Part shown: positions 9,218-18,804 of the stretch, piece by piece
How the letters are laid out: each line of letters opens with the position of its first letter
How positions within the stretch are numbered: the first letter of the stretch is position 1
Source of the DNA: Betaproteobacteria bacterium HGW-Betaproteobacteria-3
GTDB lineage: Bacteria > Pseudomonadota > Gammaproteobacteria > Burkholderiales > Burkholderiaceae_C
Reading direction: 5' to 3'
DNA length: 64,000 bases
Assembly: GCA_002842205.1 (NCBI GenBank)
Contig: PHCI01000001.1
Coordinates: 248,001-312,000 of the forward strand
Translations under genes and position numbers: made by a program
The notes under the pieces: model-generated
Databases searched by the model: none
Told to the model about the DNA's origin: nothing
What the model saw: only the letters and a program-made list of their open reading frames with translations

Positions 9218-10684
9218 TCAGCATTCCTCGCTCCAGCAGTACCCGTCGCGCGCGATCATGGCGCTGGACGCGCTCGGGCCCCAGCTGCCGGCGGCGTAGG
9301 GGCGGGGGCCGTTCGGGTCGGCGTGCCAGGCGTCCAGGATCGGCCCGACCCAGCGCCAGGCTTCTTCCTGCTCGTCGCTGCGCACAAACAGGTTGAGCCG
9401 CCCGTCGATCACGTCGAGCAGCAGCCGCTCGTAGGCGCCCACGCGCTCGACGCCAAAGCGGGTGTCAAAGTCCAGGTCGAGCTGCACCGGGCTCAGACTT
9501 TGGACCCTCGCCTGGTGGTTGCGGCGCGTGTCGGCGCCCTGGGCCAGCAGGTGCAGCTCCAGGCCGTCCTTGGGCTGCAGGTGGATCACCAGGCGGTTCA
9601 CCGCGCCATTGGGGGCGTTGAAGATGGCGTGCGGTGTGGCCCGGAAGTTGACCACGATGCGCGCGTCGCGGCCCGCCAGGCGTTTGCCGGTGCGCAGGTA
9701 AAACGGCACGCCGGCCCAGCGCCAGTTGGCGATTTCGGTGCGCAGCGCGACAAAGGTTTCGGTGGCGGTCTGCGGCTGCACGCCGGGCTCGTCGCGGTAG
9801 CCCGGCACCGCCGCGCCGCCCAGCGTGCCCGCGGTGTACTGGCCGCGGATCACGTCCTGCGCCAGCGACTGCGGCGTCCAGGCTTTGAGCGAGCGCAGCA
9901 CCTTGAGCTTCTCGTCGCGGATGGCGTCGGCGTGCGCGTTGATGGGCGGCTCCATGCCGATGGCGCACAGCAGCTGCAGCGCGTGGTTTTGCACCATGTC
10001 GCGCAAGGCGCCGGTGCTGTCGTAGAACGCGCCGCGTTTTTCCACGCCCAGGTCTTCGGCGATGGTGATCTGGATGTTGGCAATGTGCTCGCGCCGCCAC
10101 AGCGGCTCAAACAGGGCGTTGCCAAAGCGCAGGGCAAACAGGTTCTGCACCGACGGCTTGCCCAGGTAATGGTCGATGCGGAACACCTGGCGCTCGTCCA
10201 GCACGCGGCACACCGCGGCGTTGATGGCGCGGTTGGAGGCCAGGTCGTGGCCCAGCGGTTTTTCGAGCACGAGGCGGGTGCGCGGCTGGTTCAGCCCCAC
10301 GGCGGCGATCTGCTCGCACACGGTGGTGAACAGCGCGGGCGCGGTGGCCAGGTACATCACCAGCGTGTCGGCCTGGCGGGTGTTGAGCGCGGCGGCCAGC
10401 CGGGTGTAATCCGCGGGCTGCGACAAGTCCATGCGCACAAAGTGCAGCAGCGCGGCAAAGCGCGCGAACTCGTCGGGGCTGGGGCGCTTGGCCAGGTCCA
10501 CGTGGTCAAACCGCGACTGGATCAGCGCACGGTAGGCGTCGTCGGAGAGGTCGTCGCGCCCGACGCCGAGGATGCGCCCGCCCTCGGGCAGCGAGCCGTG
10601 GCGGAAGGCCTGAAACAGCGCGGGCATCAGCTTGCGCCAGGCCAGGTCGCCGGTGCCGCCGAAAAGAACAAGGTCAAAACTCAT
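9218..10684 (-). CDS. zwf: Glucose-6-phosphate 1-dehydrogenase
   Basis: Cytosolic NADP-dependent oxidation of glucose 6-phosphate to 6-phosphogluconolactone, the entry step of the pentose phosphate and Entner-Doudoroff routes. 488 residues, usual length. N-terminal dinucleotide-binding [10 protein letters not shown] at 9-18, EKPLGHD at 141-147, and the substrate-binding active-site motif RIDHYLGK at 169-176. It is divergent from tal, sharing a 127-base promoter region that holds a perfect palindrome. No pgl or edd is adjacent. Confidence 0.96.
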   Translation of the reverse strand: MSFDLVLFGGTGDLAWRKLMPALFQAFRHGSLPEGGRILGVGRDDLSDDAYRALIQSRFDHVDLAKRPSPDEFARFAALLHFVRMDLSQPADYTRLAAALNTRQADTLVMYLATAPALFTTVCEQIAAVGLNQPRTRLVLEKPLGHDLASNRAINAAVCRVLDERQVFRIDHYLGKPSVQNLFALRFGNALFEPLWRREHIANIQITIAEDLGVEKRGAFYDSTGALRDMVQNHALQLLCAIGMEPPINAHADAIRDEKLKVLRSLKAWTPQSLAQDVIRGQYTAGTLGGAAVPGYRDEPGVQPQTATETFVALRTEIANWRWAGVPFYLRTGKRLAGRDARIVVNFRATPHAIFNAPNGAVNRLVIHLQPKDGLELHLLAQGADTRRNHQARVQSLSPVQLDLDFDTRFGVERVGAYERLLLDVIDGRLNLFVRSDEQEEAWRWVGPILDAWHADPNGPRPYAAGSWGPSASSAMIARDGYCWSEEC

Positions 10685-10771
10685 GGTGCAAACTCAGGGC
10701 GCAAAACGCCGGGGGTGGAAGGGGCACTTTAACTGCCTTTGCGGCGGGTTTGCAGCCAGTTTGCGCTTGTG

Positions 10772-10789
10772 GCAAGGTACAAACCTTGC
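10772..10789. promoter_or_regulatory. Palindrome in zwf/tal divergent promoter region
   Basis: Perfect inverted repeat GCAAGGT-ACAA-ACCTTGC, overlapping where the -35 region of tal would fall given the GATAAT box at 10799-10804. Such symmetry suggests a dimeric regulator. It does not match the HexR consensus I know, so the regulator is unknown. Confidence 0.5.
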
Positions 10790-10798
10790 GTGCGGCGG

Positions 10799-10804
10799 GA
10801 TAAT
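10799..10804 (+). promoter_or_regulatory. -10 box of tal
   Basis: GATAAT eight bases before the tal ATG. Transcription from it would begin at or next to the start codon, predicting a leaderless message. No Shine-Dalgarno sequence is visible, which agrees. Confidence 0.5.
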
Positions 10805-10811
10805 CCACCCC

Positions 10812-11759
10812 ATGAACCAGCTCGACACCCTCAAACAGTTCACCACCGTGGTGGCCGACACCGGCGACTTCCTGCAGCTCAGCGCTTTCAAGCCGCAGGA
10901 CGCCACCACCAACCCGTCGCTGATCCTCAAGGCCGTGCAAAAGCCCGAATACCGGCCGCTGATGCAAGACACCGTGGCCCGGTTTCAGGGCCGCGCACTG
11001 GACGAGCAGATTGACCGGCTGCTGGTGCGCTTCGGGTGCGAGATCTTGTCGATCATCCCGGGGCGCGTGTCCACCGAGGTGGATGCGCGGCTGAGCTTTG
11101 ACGCCGCCGCCACCGTGACGCGGGCCGAACGCCTCATTGCGCTGTACCAGGCCGAGGGCGTGCCCATCGACCGCGTGCTGATCAAGATCGCCGCCACCTG
11201 GGAGGGCATCCAGGCCGCCGCGCAGCTGGAGCGGCGCGGCATCCACACCAACCTTACGCTGCTGTTTGCGTTTTGCCAGGCGGTGGCCTGCGGCCAGGCG
11301 CGGGTGCAATTGATCTCGCCTTTTGTCGGCCGCATCCATGACTGGCACAAGAAGGCCGCTGGCGCCAGCTGGGTCGAGGCCGAACGGGCCGGTGCCAACG
11401 ACCCCGGCGTGCAGTCGGTGCGCCGGATCTTCGAGCACTACAAGCACTTTGGCATCGGCACCGAAATCATGGGCGCGAGCTTTCGCAACGTGGGCCAGAT
11501 CACCGCGCTGGCCGGGTGCGATCTGCTCACCATCAGCCCCGAACTGCTGGCCCAGTTGGCCGCCACCGACGCGCCGCTGCCCCGTGCCCTTGACGCCGGG
11601 GCCGCGCGCGCGCTGGACCTGCCCGCGGTCCACTACGACGAAGCGGGCTTTCGCTATGCGCTCAATGAAGACGCCATGGCCACCGAAAAGCTGGCCGAAG
11701 GCATTCGGGCCTTTGCCGCCGATGCCGTCCAGCTCGAACACCTGATGCAGGCGGCCTGA
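10812..11759 (+). CDS. tal: Transaldolase
   Basis: Transfers a dihydroxyacetone unit from sedoheptulose 7-phosphate to glyceraldehyde 3-phosphate in the non-oxidative pentose phosphate pathway. 315 residues, the normal size for the TalB type. The signature DATTNPSL is at 30-37 and the Schiff-base lysine is Lys125 in [10 protein letters not shown]. The start was set at the ATG that gives the family N-terminus ([10 protein letters not shown]), not the far longer upstream frame. pgi follows four bases after its stop, so the two form an operon for carbon interconversion. Confidence 0.96.
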   Translation: MNQLDTLKQFTTVVADTGDFLQLSAFKPQDATTNPSLILKAVQKPEYRPLMQDTVARFQGRALDEQIDRLLVRFGCEILSIIPGRVSTEVDARLSFDAAATVTRAERLIALYQAEGVPIDRVLIKIAATWEGIQAAAQLERRGIHTNLTLLFAFCQAVACGQARVQLISPFVGRIHDWHKKAAGASWVEAERAGANDPGVQSVRRIFEHYKHFGIGTEIMGASFRNVGQITALAGCDLLTISPELLAQLAATDAPLPRALDAGAARALDLPAVHYDEAGFRYALNEDAMATEKLAEGIRAFAADAVQLEHLMQAA

Positions 11760-11763
11760 GCGC

Positions 11764-13392
11764 ATGTCCAACGCTGCCCCGCGCTTCCCGCGTTGCGACC
11801 AGACCGCCGCCTGGCGTGCCCTGCACGCGCATTACGACGCCCACGGCCGCGCCTTGGACCTGCGCGACGCCTTTGCCGCCGACCCGCAGCGCTTTGCGCG
11901 CTTCAGCCAGACGGCGCCCCAGGTGTTTGCCGACCTCTCCAAAAACCGCATCGACGCCACCACCGAAGCGCTGCTGCTCGACCTGGCGCGCCAATGCGGC
12001 CTGGAGGCGCACCGCGACGCCATGTTTTCGGGCGAGCCGGTCAATGGCACCGAGCACCGCGCCGCGATGCACTTTTTATTAAGAAATCCGGCCTCAGCCC
12101 CCGTCAAATGGTCAAAGTTTGCTATTGATGATGTAGTTGATGCGGTGGCCGAGGTGCAGGCCACGCGCCAGGCCATGCTGGCCTGGGCCGGGCAGGTGCG
12201 TGCCGACGCCACCCTCACCGACGTGGTGAACATCGGCATCGGCGGCTCCGACCTCGGGCCGCAGATGGCCGTGCTGGCGCTGGATGAATTTGTCACGCCC
12301 GCCAAGCGTTTTCACTTCGTCTCCAACGTGGACGGGCATGAACTCGGCGCGCTGCTGCAAAAGCTCAAACCCCGGAACACGCTGTTTCTGATCGCCTCCA
12401 AAACCTTCACCACAGCCGAGACGCTCACCAACGCGCGGTCGGCGCGGCAATGGTTCCTCGAACAGGGCGCTGCCGATGCGGCGGTAGGCCATGGGGCGGC
12501 GCCGGAGATTTCGCGGCACTTCGTCGCAATCACCACCCACGTCGCGGCGGCCAACGCCTTTGGCATCCGCACCACCTTTGGCTTTCGGGACTGGGTGGGC
12601 GGGCGGTATTCGGTCTGGTCGGCCATCGGCCTGCCGCTGGCCATCGCCATCGGGGCAGAGCGCTTCAACGAGTTTCTGGCCGGCGCGCACGCCATGGACG
12701 TGCACTTTTGCAGCGCACCGCTGGCGCAGAACCTGCCGGTGCGCCTGGGCCTGCTCGATGTGTGGTACCGCAACTTTCACGGCTTCACCAGCCGCAACCT
12801 CGCGCCCTACCACAGCGCGCTGCGGCGCTTTCCCGCCTACTGCCAGCAACTGGAGATGGAGAGCAACGGCAAGCGCGTGGACATGGACGGCCAGGTGCTG
12901 CCCTACGCCACCGCGCCCGTGCTCTGGGGCGAGCCCGGCACCAACGGCCAGCACGCGTTCTTTCAGATGCTGCACCAGGGCACGGATGTGATTCCGGTGG
13001 AGTTCATCGCGGTCAAGACGCCGTCGCACACGCTCAAAGGCCACCACGCCAGGTTGCTCGCCAACGCGCTGGCGCAGGCGCAGGCGTTGATGGTCGGCAG
13101 CGGGCGCGGCGCCGCCAGCCCTGAGGGCCACCGGCACTTCCCCGGCAACCGCCCCAGCACCTTTTTGCTGCTCGACCGCCTGGACCCGGCCAGCCTGGGC
13201 GCGCTGATCGCGCTGCAAGAGCACCGCGTGTTCACCAGCGGTGCCGTCTGGGGCCTCAACAGCTTTGACCAGTGGGGCGTGGAACTCGGCAAGCTGCTGG
13301 CCCAGGACATCGAGCCGCGCCTGGCCAGCGGCGACGCGAACGGCCTGGACGGCTCCAGCGCCGGGCTTTTGCACAAATTAAGAGAAAAATAG
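11764..13392 (+). CDS. pgi: Glucose-6-phosphate isomerase
   Basis: Interconverts glucose 6-phosphate and fructose 6-phosphate. 542 residues. Family motifs are intact: NIGIGGSDLGPQM (about 157-169), FGFRDWVGGRYSVWS, NGKRVDMDG and LNSFDQWGVELGK near the C-terminus. Two oddities are visible. Codons for about residues 104-122 consist of a copy of the CR1 repeat (12073-12128) that stays in frame. The last codons and the TAG stop (HKLREK) lie in the leading edge of another CR1 copy. Conserved catalytic motifs lie outside both, so the enzyme is probably functional. Confidence 0.95.
   Translation: MSNAAPRFPRCDQTAAWRALHAHYDAHGRALDLRDAFAADPQRFARFSQTAPQVFADLSKNRIDATTEALLLDLARQCGLEAHRDAMFSGEPVNGTEHRAAMHFLLRNPASAPVKWSKFAIDDVVDAVAEVQATRQAMLAWAGQVRADATLTDVVNIGIGGSDLGPQMAVLALDEFVTPAKRFHFVSNVDGHELGALLQKLKPRNTLFLIASKTFTTAETLTNARSARQWFLEQGAADAAVGHGAAPEISRHFVAITTHVAAANAFGIRTTFGFRDWVGGRYSVWSAIGLPLAIAIGAERFNEFLAGAHAMDVHFCSAPLAQNLPVRLGLLDVWYRNFHGFTSRNLAPYHSALRRFPAYCQQLEMESNGKRVDMDGQVLPYATAPVLWGEPGTNGQHAFFQMLHQGTDVIPVEFIAVKTPSHTLKGHHARLLANALAQAQALMVGSGRGAASPEGHRHFPGNRPSTFLLLDRLDPASLGALIALQEHRVFTSGAVWGLNSFDQWGVELGKLLAQDIEPRLASGDANGLDGSSAGLLHKLREK
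12073..12128 (+). repeat. CR1 repeat, copy 2, inside pgi coding sequence
   Basis: The core AGCCCCCGTCAAATGGTC, followed by AAAGTTTGCTAT, matches intergenic CR1 copies such as the one at 23429 almost base for base. Here it is read through in frame as part of pgi (SAPVKWSKFAID), with no stop, and is more AT-rich than the surrounding gene. Confidence 0.8.
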
Positions 13393-13438
13393 CCTTCTAT
13401 CCCCCGTCAACAGTTGATAGTTCGCTATATAAATAGCA
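13383..13438 (+). repeat. CR1 repeat, copy 3
   Basis: Diverged CR1 copy (CCCCCGTCAA ... AGTTCGCTAT) directly after pgi. Its left edge (GAAAAATAGCC) contains the pgi stop codon. Confidence 0.72.
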
Positions 13439-13460
13439 GTGATCAGGTTCTGGATGGGCA

Positions 13461-13504
13461 AAGAAAAACCCCGCAACGCGCAAGCGAGCGGGGTTTTCTT
13501 TTTG
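13461..13504. terminator. Bidirectional terminator between pgi and groL
   Basis: AAGAAAAACCCCGC pairs with GCGGGGTTTTCTT around a loop. A-rich and T-rich flanks on both sides make it usable from either strand, serving pgi on the plus strand and groL on the minus strand. Confidence 0.85.
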
Positions 13505-13537
13505 TGCGCAGCGCCAACAAGGCCACCCGACGCAGCA

Positions 13538-13617
13538 TGAGGGCACAGGGCAAGGCGCAAACGCGCCGACAGTGCTTGCAGCACGGCAAGCGTTTGCAAC
13601 GCCGCCATGTGCCCTCA
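13538..13617. repeat. CR3 copy A: long hairpin downstream of groL
   Basis: Outer arms TGAGGGCACA (13538-13547) and TGTGCCCTCA (13608-13617) are perfectly complementary; inner arms GCAAACGC (13557-13564) and GCGTTTGC (13590-13597) are too. The core between them (CGACAGTGCT ... AGCACGGCAAG) also occurs, on the opposite strand, in the hairpin between msrP and msrQ. Confidence 0.7.
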
Positions 13618-13630
13618 GGCAAGGAGCACG

Positions 13631-15307
<1,677 letters not shown>

Positions 15308-15340
15308 CTATTAAATGAGGGGCTTGTCGGGAAAAGAATT

Positions 15341-15412
15341 GCGTAGCGAGCGGACGTCAGGCGAGGCGCACCGCGCACAGCAACCGGAACGACCTTGCGG
15401 GTCGTGAGGATT
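15341..15412 (-). repeat. CR2 repeat, copy A, in groES-groL spacer
   Basis: Read on the minus strand it contains ATCCTCACGACC, CAAGGTCG, TCCGGTT, GCGCCT and TCCGCTCGCTACGC in the same order and spacing as the sequence at 26002-26073. It includes a small hairpin, ACGACC-CGCA-AGGTCGT-like. It lies within the transcribed spacer of the groESL operon. Confidence 0.7.
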
Positions 15413-15454
15413 GCGAGCACGGAGCAACGACGCATGGCGTTCGCGCAATAGCAA

Positions 15455-15745
15455 TTACTTCTCGACAACGGCGAAGAGGTCTTCTTCTTTCATCACCAGC
15501 AGTTCGTCGCCGTCGACCTTGACGGTCTGGCCGCTGTACTTGCCGAACAGAACGCGGTCGCCCACCTTCACGTTCATGGCCAGCAGCTCGCCCTTGTCGG
15601 ACTTCTTGCCCGGGCCGACGGCCAGCACTTCACCCTGGTCGGGCTTCTCGGCGGCGGCGTCGGGGATGACGATGCCCGAGGCGGTTTTGGTTTCGCTGTC
15701 AATGCGCTTGACGATCACGCGATCGGCGAGGGGGCGAAGTTTCAT
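15455..15745 (-). CDS. groS: Co-chaperonin GroES (10 kDa)
   Basis: Seven-membered lid of the GroEL chamber. 96 residues, exactly the usual size, starting [14 protein letters not shown], with the mobile-loop region ([14 protein letters not shown], about 17-30) intact. Start 15745 is chosen because it gives the family N-terminus and has AAGGAG just upstream; a longer frame to 15790 has no ribosome-binding site. First gene of the groESL operon. Confidence 0.97.
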   Translation of the reverse strand: MKLRPLADRVIVKRIDSETKTASGIVIPDAAAEKPDQGEVLAVGPGKKSDKGELLAMNVKVGDRVLFGKYSGQTVKVDGDELLVMKEEDLFAVVEK

Positions 15746-15838
15746 AGCATCTCCTTGGTCTGAAACGGGGGGTTGAAAATCAAAAAACACTCACGAAGTC
15801 AGTGCTTGTTAACTTGTTTCCGCGGACTGAAGCCAGTG

Positions 15839-15865
15839 TTAGCACTCAGTCTTGGCGAGTGCTAA
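15839..15865. promoter_or_regulatory. CIRCE operator (HrcA binding site)
   Basis: TTAGCACTC-N9-GAGTGCTAA, a perfect match to the CIRCE consensus, 94 bases upstream of the groS start. HrcA binds it to repress groESL until heat stress removes active HrcA. It abuts the predicted sigma-32 -10 element. Confidence 0.96.
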
Positions 15866-15893
15866 TCATAAGGGCTTTTGCGTGAATTTCAAG
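15865..15893 (-). promoter_or_regulatory. Sigma-32-type heat-shock promoter of groESL
   Basis: On the minus strand CTTGAAA (15893-15887), a 12-base spacer, then CCCTTATGAT (15874-15865). This fits the RpoH consensus CTTGAAA / CCCCATnT well. Together with CIRCE it indicates dual positive and negative heat control. Confidence 0.8.
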
Positions 15894-15996
15894 GCAGGAT
15901 CCGCACAAACCCTGAGGCCGTGCCGCCAGCCGGGTGCGGTTGGCCCGGCCGGCCTACACTGCGGACCGGAGTTGAACGGAAAGGCGGGCGGCGCCC

Positions 15997-16530
15997 ATGC
16001 ACACGGCACACATCGAGCTTTTGCAGCAGATGCCGATCTTTGGCGGCTTGCGGGCGGACGCGCTCGGCATCCTGCTCGACGAGGCGACCACGGTGAAAGT
16101 GGCGGCGCAGGCGTTTTTCTTTCGCGAGGGCGACCCGGCCGTCAGCATGTTTGTGCTGGAGCGCGGCCACGTGGCGGTGCTGCGCACCTGGCAAGGGCGC
16201 GAACTGCTGCTCAGCCGGTTCGAGCAGGGTGACTGTTTTGGCGAAATGGCCTTGCTCGACCTGTTTCCGCGCAGCGCCTCGGTGCGGGCCGAGGCCGATT
16301 GCACCGCGATCGAACTCACCCCGGCGCACCTGTACCGGCTGTATGAACGCGACGCGGCGCAATTTGCCATGGTCCAGATGAACATCGCCCGCGAGATCAG
16401 CCGGCGCCTGCGCGAAACCGACGACCTGCTGTTCCGGGCCCGGATGGCGGCCGAAGCGGCCGCGAATGCTGCCCCCGACCCTGCCGCCCCCGCCGACACA
16501 GGGCTTGAGGCCGGCGGCCGGGCGCTTTGA
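15997..16530 (+). CDS. Cyclic nucleotide-binding domain protein without output domain
   Basis: 177 residues. A cNMP-binding beta-barrel spans about residues 10-125, with the phosphate-binding cassette FGEMALLD ... PRSASV around 81-95. After it come only a short helical segment (REISRRLRETDDLL) and an Ala-rich tail; there is no helix-turn-helix as in Crp/Fnr. It could therefore act as a small ligand-binding regulator through protein contact. The ligand (cAMP or other) is not determinable. It is divergent from groESL and 150 bases ahead of the two-component genes, apparently a separate unit. Confidence 0.82.
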   Translation: MHTAHIELLQQMPIFGGLRADALGILLDEATTVKVAAQAFFFREGDPAVSMFVLERGHVAVLRTWQGRELLLSRFEQGDCFGEMALLDLFPRSASVRAEADCTAIELTPAHLYRLYERDAAQFAMVQMNIAREISRRLRETDDLLFRARMAAEAAANAAPDPAAPADTGLEAGGRAL

Positions 16531-16591
16531 CGCCCCGCAATTTTCCACCACCGAGACTCGGGCTGACCGGCCCAGCGCAGCCGCCAGGCGT

Positions 16592-16610
16592 GGCTTAAGC
16601 TTGGCCTAAG
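16592..16610 (+). promoter_or_regulatory. Putative response-regulator box upstream of the two-component operon
   Basis: GGCTTAAGC-TT-GGCCTAAG. The half-sites CTTAAG and CCTAAG repeat at an 11-base interval, the arrangement bound by PmrA/QseB-type regulators. The same sequence with two different central bases occurs at 18731-18749 before the protease gene. Confidence 0.65.
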
Positions 16611-16681
16611 GGGCTGTTTTTACAGTTTGCCGACGGAGCGGTTGCACGGCGGTGGGGCTGCCGGCGAAAAAGGCGGGGTTC

Positions 16682-17341
16682 ATGCGTTTGCTGCTGGTTG
16701 AGGACGACACCATGATCGGCGAGGCCGTGCTGGACCTGCTGCGCGCCGAAAACCATGCCGTGGACTGGGTTCGCGACGGCGACATGGCCGACACCGCCCT
16801 GCACACCGATACCTACGATCTGGTGCTGCTGGACTTGGGGCTGCCGCGGCGCGACGGGCTGTCGGTGCTGCGCGCGCTGCGCGCCCGGCATGACCGCACG
16901 CCGGTGCTGATCGCCACCGCGCGAGACTCAGTTCAGCAGCGCATTGAAGGGCTGGACGCCGGTGCCGACGACTACGTGCTCAAGCCCTACGACCTGGACG
17001 AGCTGCTGGCGCGCATCCGCGCGCTGGTGCGCCGCGCGGCCGGCCGAGCCGAGCCGGTCTACGAACACGGCGACGTGCGCATCAACCCCGCCACGCGGGA
17101 AGTCACGGTGGGCAGCACGGCGGTCGTGCTGTCGGCGCGCGAATGGGCGGTGATCGAGCCCCTGCTGGCGCGACCGGGGCTGGTGTTGTCGCGGGCACAG
17201 CTGGAAGAAAAGCTGTACGGCTGGAAAGACGAGATCAGCAGCAACGCGGTCGAGGTGTACATCCACGGCCTGCGCAAGAAGCTCGGCGCCGAACTGATCC
17301 AGAACGTGCGGGGTGTCGGCTACATGGTGCCCAGGTCATGA
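16682..17341 (+). CDS. OmpR-family response regulator (PmrA/QseB/TctD-like)
   Basis: 219 residues. Receiver domain with acidic pocket Asp8/Asp9, phosphoacceptor Asp51 (LLDLGLP), Thr79 and Lys101. A winged-helix DNA-binding domain (about 125-217) ends in RGVGYMV. Start 16682 gives the canonical receiver N-terminus MRLLLVEDD. Its stop overlaps the kinase start (ATGATG), so they form one operon. The box at 16592 suggests autoregulation, and an identical box before the Deg-type protease suggests that gene is a target. The stimulus is unknown. Confidence 0.93.
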   Translation: MRLLLVEDDTMIGEAVLDLLRAENHAVDWVRDGDMADTALHTDTYDLVLLDLGLPRRDGLSVLRALRARHDRTPVLIATARDSVQQRIEGLDAGADDYVLKPYDLDELLARIRALVRRAAGRAEPVYEHGDVRINPATREVTVGSTAVVLSAREWAVIEPLLARPGLVLSRAQLEEKLYGWKDEISSNAVEVYIHGLRKKLGAELIQNVRGVGYMVPRS

Positions 17342-18672
17342 TGTTGCGCTGGCCCCATTCGCTGCGCACGCGGCTCTTGTGGTCGCTGGGGGTGGCCATT
17401 GCGGTCACGGCGCTGGTGCAGGCGACGATGGCCTACCGTTCGGCCTTGGACGAAGCCGACCAGATCTTCGACTACCACATGCAGCAGACGGCCCTGACGC
17501 TGCGCACGGGGTTTCCCAACACCGACGTGGACGCCGATGCCGGTGCGGTCCGCGATGCGGAGAACGACGCCTATGTGGTGCAGGTCTGGTCGGCCAACGG
17601 TCTGCAGGTCTTCCAGTCGGCCGCGCGGGTCGGGTTGCCGCAGCGGGCCGTGCTGGGGTTTTCCGACGTGCAGGCCAATGGCACGACCTACCGGGTGTTC
17701 TCCATCGAAACCGGCACGCAGGTGATCCAGGTGGCGCAGGACATGGCGGCGCGGCGCGGCATGGCGGGCACGCTGGCGTTGCGCATCATCGCCCCGATCG
17801 CGTTGATGGCGCCGCTGCTGATGCTGGTGGTGTGGTGGGTGGTGAGCCGGTCGCTGGCGCCGGTGGCGCGGGTGCGCCGCCAGGTGGCCGAACGTCAGGC
17901 TGACGATCTCTCGCCGCTGGGCGAAGAGGGGCTGCCCGACGAGATCCGGCCGTTGGCCCAGGAGTTGAACCTGCTGTTTGGCCGGGTGCAGCGGGCGTTT
18001 GAGGCGCAACAGAACTTTGTCGCCGATGCCGCCCACGAACTGCGCTCGCCCCTGGCCGCGCTCAAGTTGCAGGCGCTCGGGCTGGAGCGCGCGGCCGATG
18101 ACGCAACACGGGCGCGCGCGGTGGCGCGACTGGGGGCCGGGATCGACCGTGCCACCCGCCTGGTGGACCAGTTGCTGGTGCTGGCCCGCCATGAGGCGTC
18201 GCTGGCCGCGCGCATCCCGCCGCAGCCCGTGGTGCTGGCCGACGTGGTGCGCCTGGCGCTGGCCGACGCCCTGCCGGCGGCACGGGCGCGGGACCTGGAC
18301 CTTGGCATGGGCGCGTCTGACGAGACGGCCATCGCCGGCCATGCGGACGCGCTTCGCATCCTGGTGCGCAACCTGATCGACAACGCCGTCAAATACACAC
18401 CACCGGGCGGGCAGGTTGACGTGGGGCTGCAGATCGCGGCAGCGTGCCTGCGGTTGACGGTGGAAGACAGCGGCCCGGGCATTCCCGAAGAAGACCGCGG
18501 CCGCGTTGCCGACCGGTTCTACCGGGTGAACGGCGCGGACGCAACGGGCAGCGGGCTGGGGTTGGCCATCGTCAAATCCATTGCCGAAATGCACGGCGCG
18601 ACGCTGGCACTGGGCCCATCGCAGCGCCTGGGCGGGCTGGCGGTGGCGGTCGATTTTCCGCTCGCGAGCTGA
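17338..18672 (+). CDS. Sensor histidine kinase
   Basis: 444 residues, inner membrane. First membrane helix about 13-31, a periplasmic sensing segment about 32-148, second helix about 150-170. Phosphoacceptor His233 lies in DAAHELRSPLAALK (HisKA). The ATPase domain has an N box (RNLIDNAVKYTPPGG), a G1 box (DSGPGIPEEDR) and a G2 box (GSGLGLAIVKSI). It is the cognate partner of the regulator whose stop it overlaps. The architecture resembles QseC/TctE-type kinases. Confidence 0.93.
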   Translation: MMLRWPHSLRTRLLWSLGVAIAVTALVQATMAYRSALDEADQIFDYHMQQTALTLRTGFPNTDVDADAGAVRDAENDAYVVQVWSANGLQVFQSAARVGLPQRAVLGFSDVQANGTTYRVFSIETGTQVIQVAQDMAARRGMAGTLALRIIAPIALMAPLLMLVVWWVVSRSLAPVARVRRQVAERQADDLSPLGEEGLPDEIRPLAQELNLLFGRVQRAFEAQQNFVADAAHELRSPLAALKLQALGLERAADDATRARAVARLGAGIDRATRLVDQLLVLARHEASLAARIPPQPVVLADVVRLALADALPAARARDLDLGMGASDETAIAGHADALRILVRNLIDNAVKYTPPGGQVDVGLQIAAACLRLTVEDSGPGIPEEDRGRVADRFYRVNGADATGSGLGLAIVKSIAEMHGATLALGPSQRLGGLAVAVDFPLAS

Positions 18673-18730
18673 GCCAGCCCGCGCGGCCAGCGCCACACGC
18701 GGCTACGCCAGAAATCCTCACTTGAGCACA

Positions 18731-18749
18731 GGCTTAAGCGCGGCCTAAG
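18731..18749 (+). promoter_or_regulatory. Putative response-regulator box upstream of the protease gene
   Basis: GGCTTAAGC-GC-GGCCTAAG, identical to the box at 16592-16610 except for the two central bases. It lies 56 bases before the protease start. An additional CTTGAG at 18721 may be a weak third half-site. Confidence 0.65.
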
Positions 18750-18804
18750 TCGCGGCGCGGACAGTCCGTCTGTGTCTGTTCACATTCCGTTCGAAAGGAT
18801 TTTT

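Noticed and set aside
9140-10732. Plus-strand open frame of 530 codons
   Set aside because: Antisense to zwf, which is unambiguous; the product is low-complexity and matches nothing recognisable.
10685-10811. HexR operator at zwf
   Set aside because: The palindrome present (GCAAGGT ... ACCTTGC) does not match the TGTAATT-type HexR consensus.
13538-13617. Integron attC-like site in the CR3 hairpin
   Set aside because: The arms lack the RYYYAAC / GTTRRRY core sites and there is no integrase or cassette array nearby.
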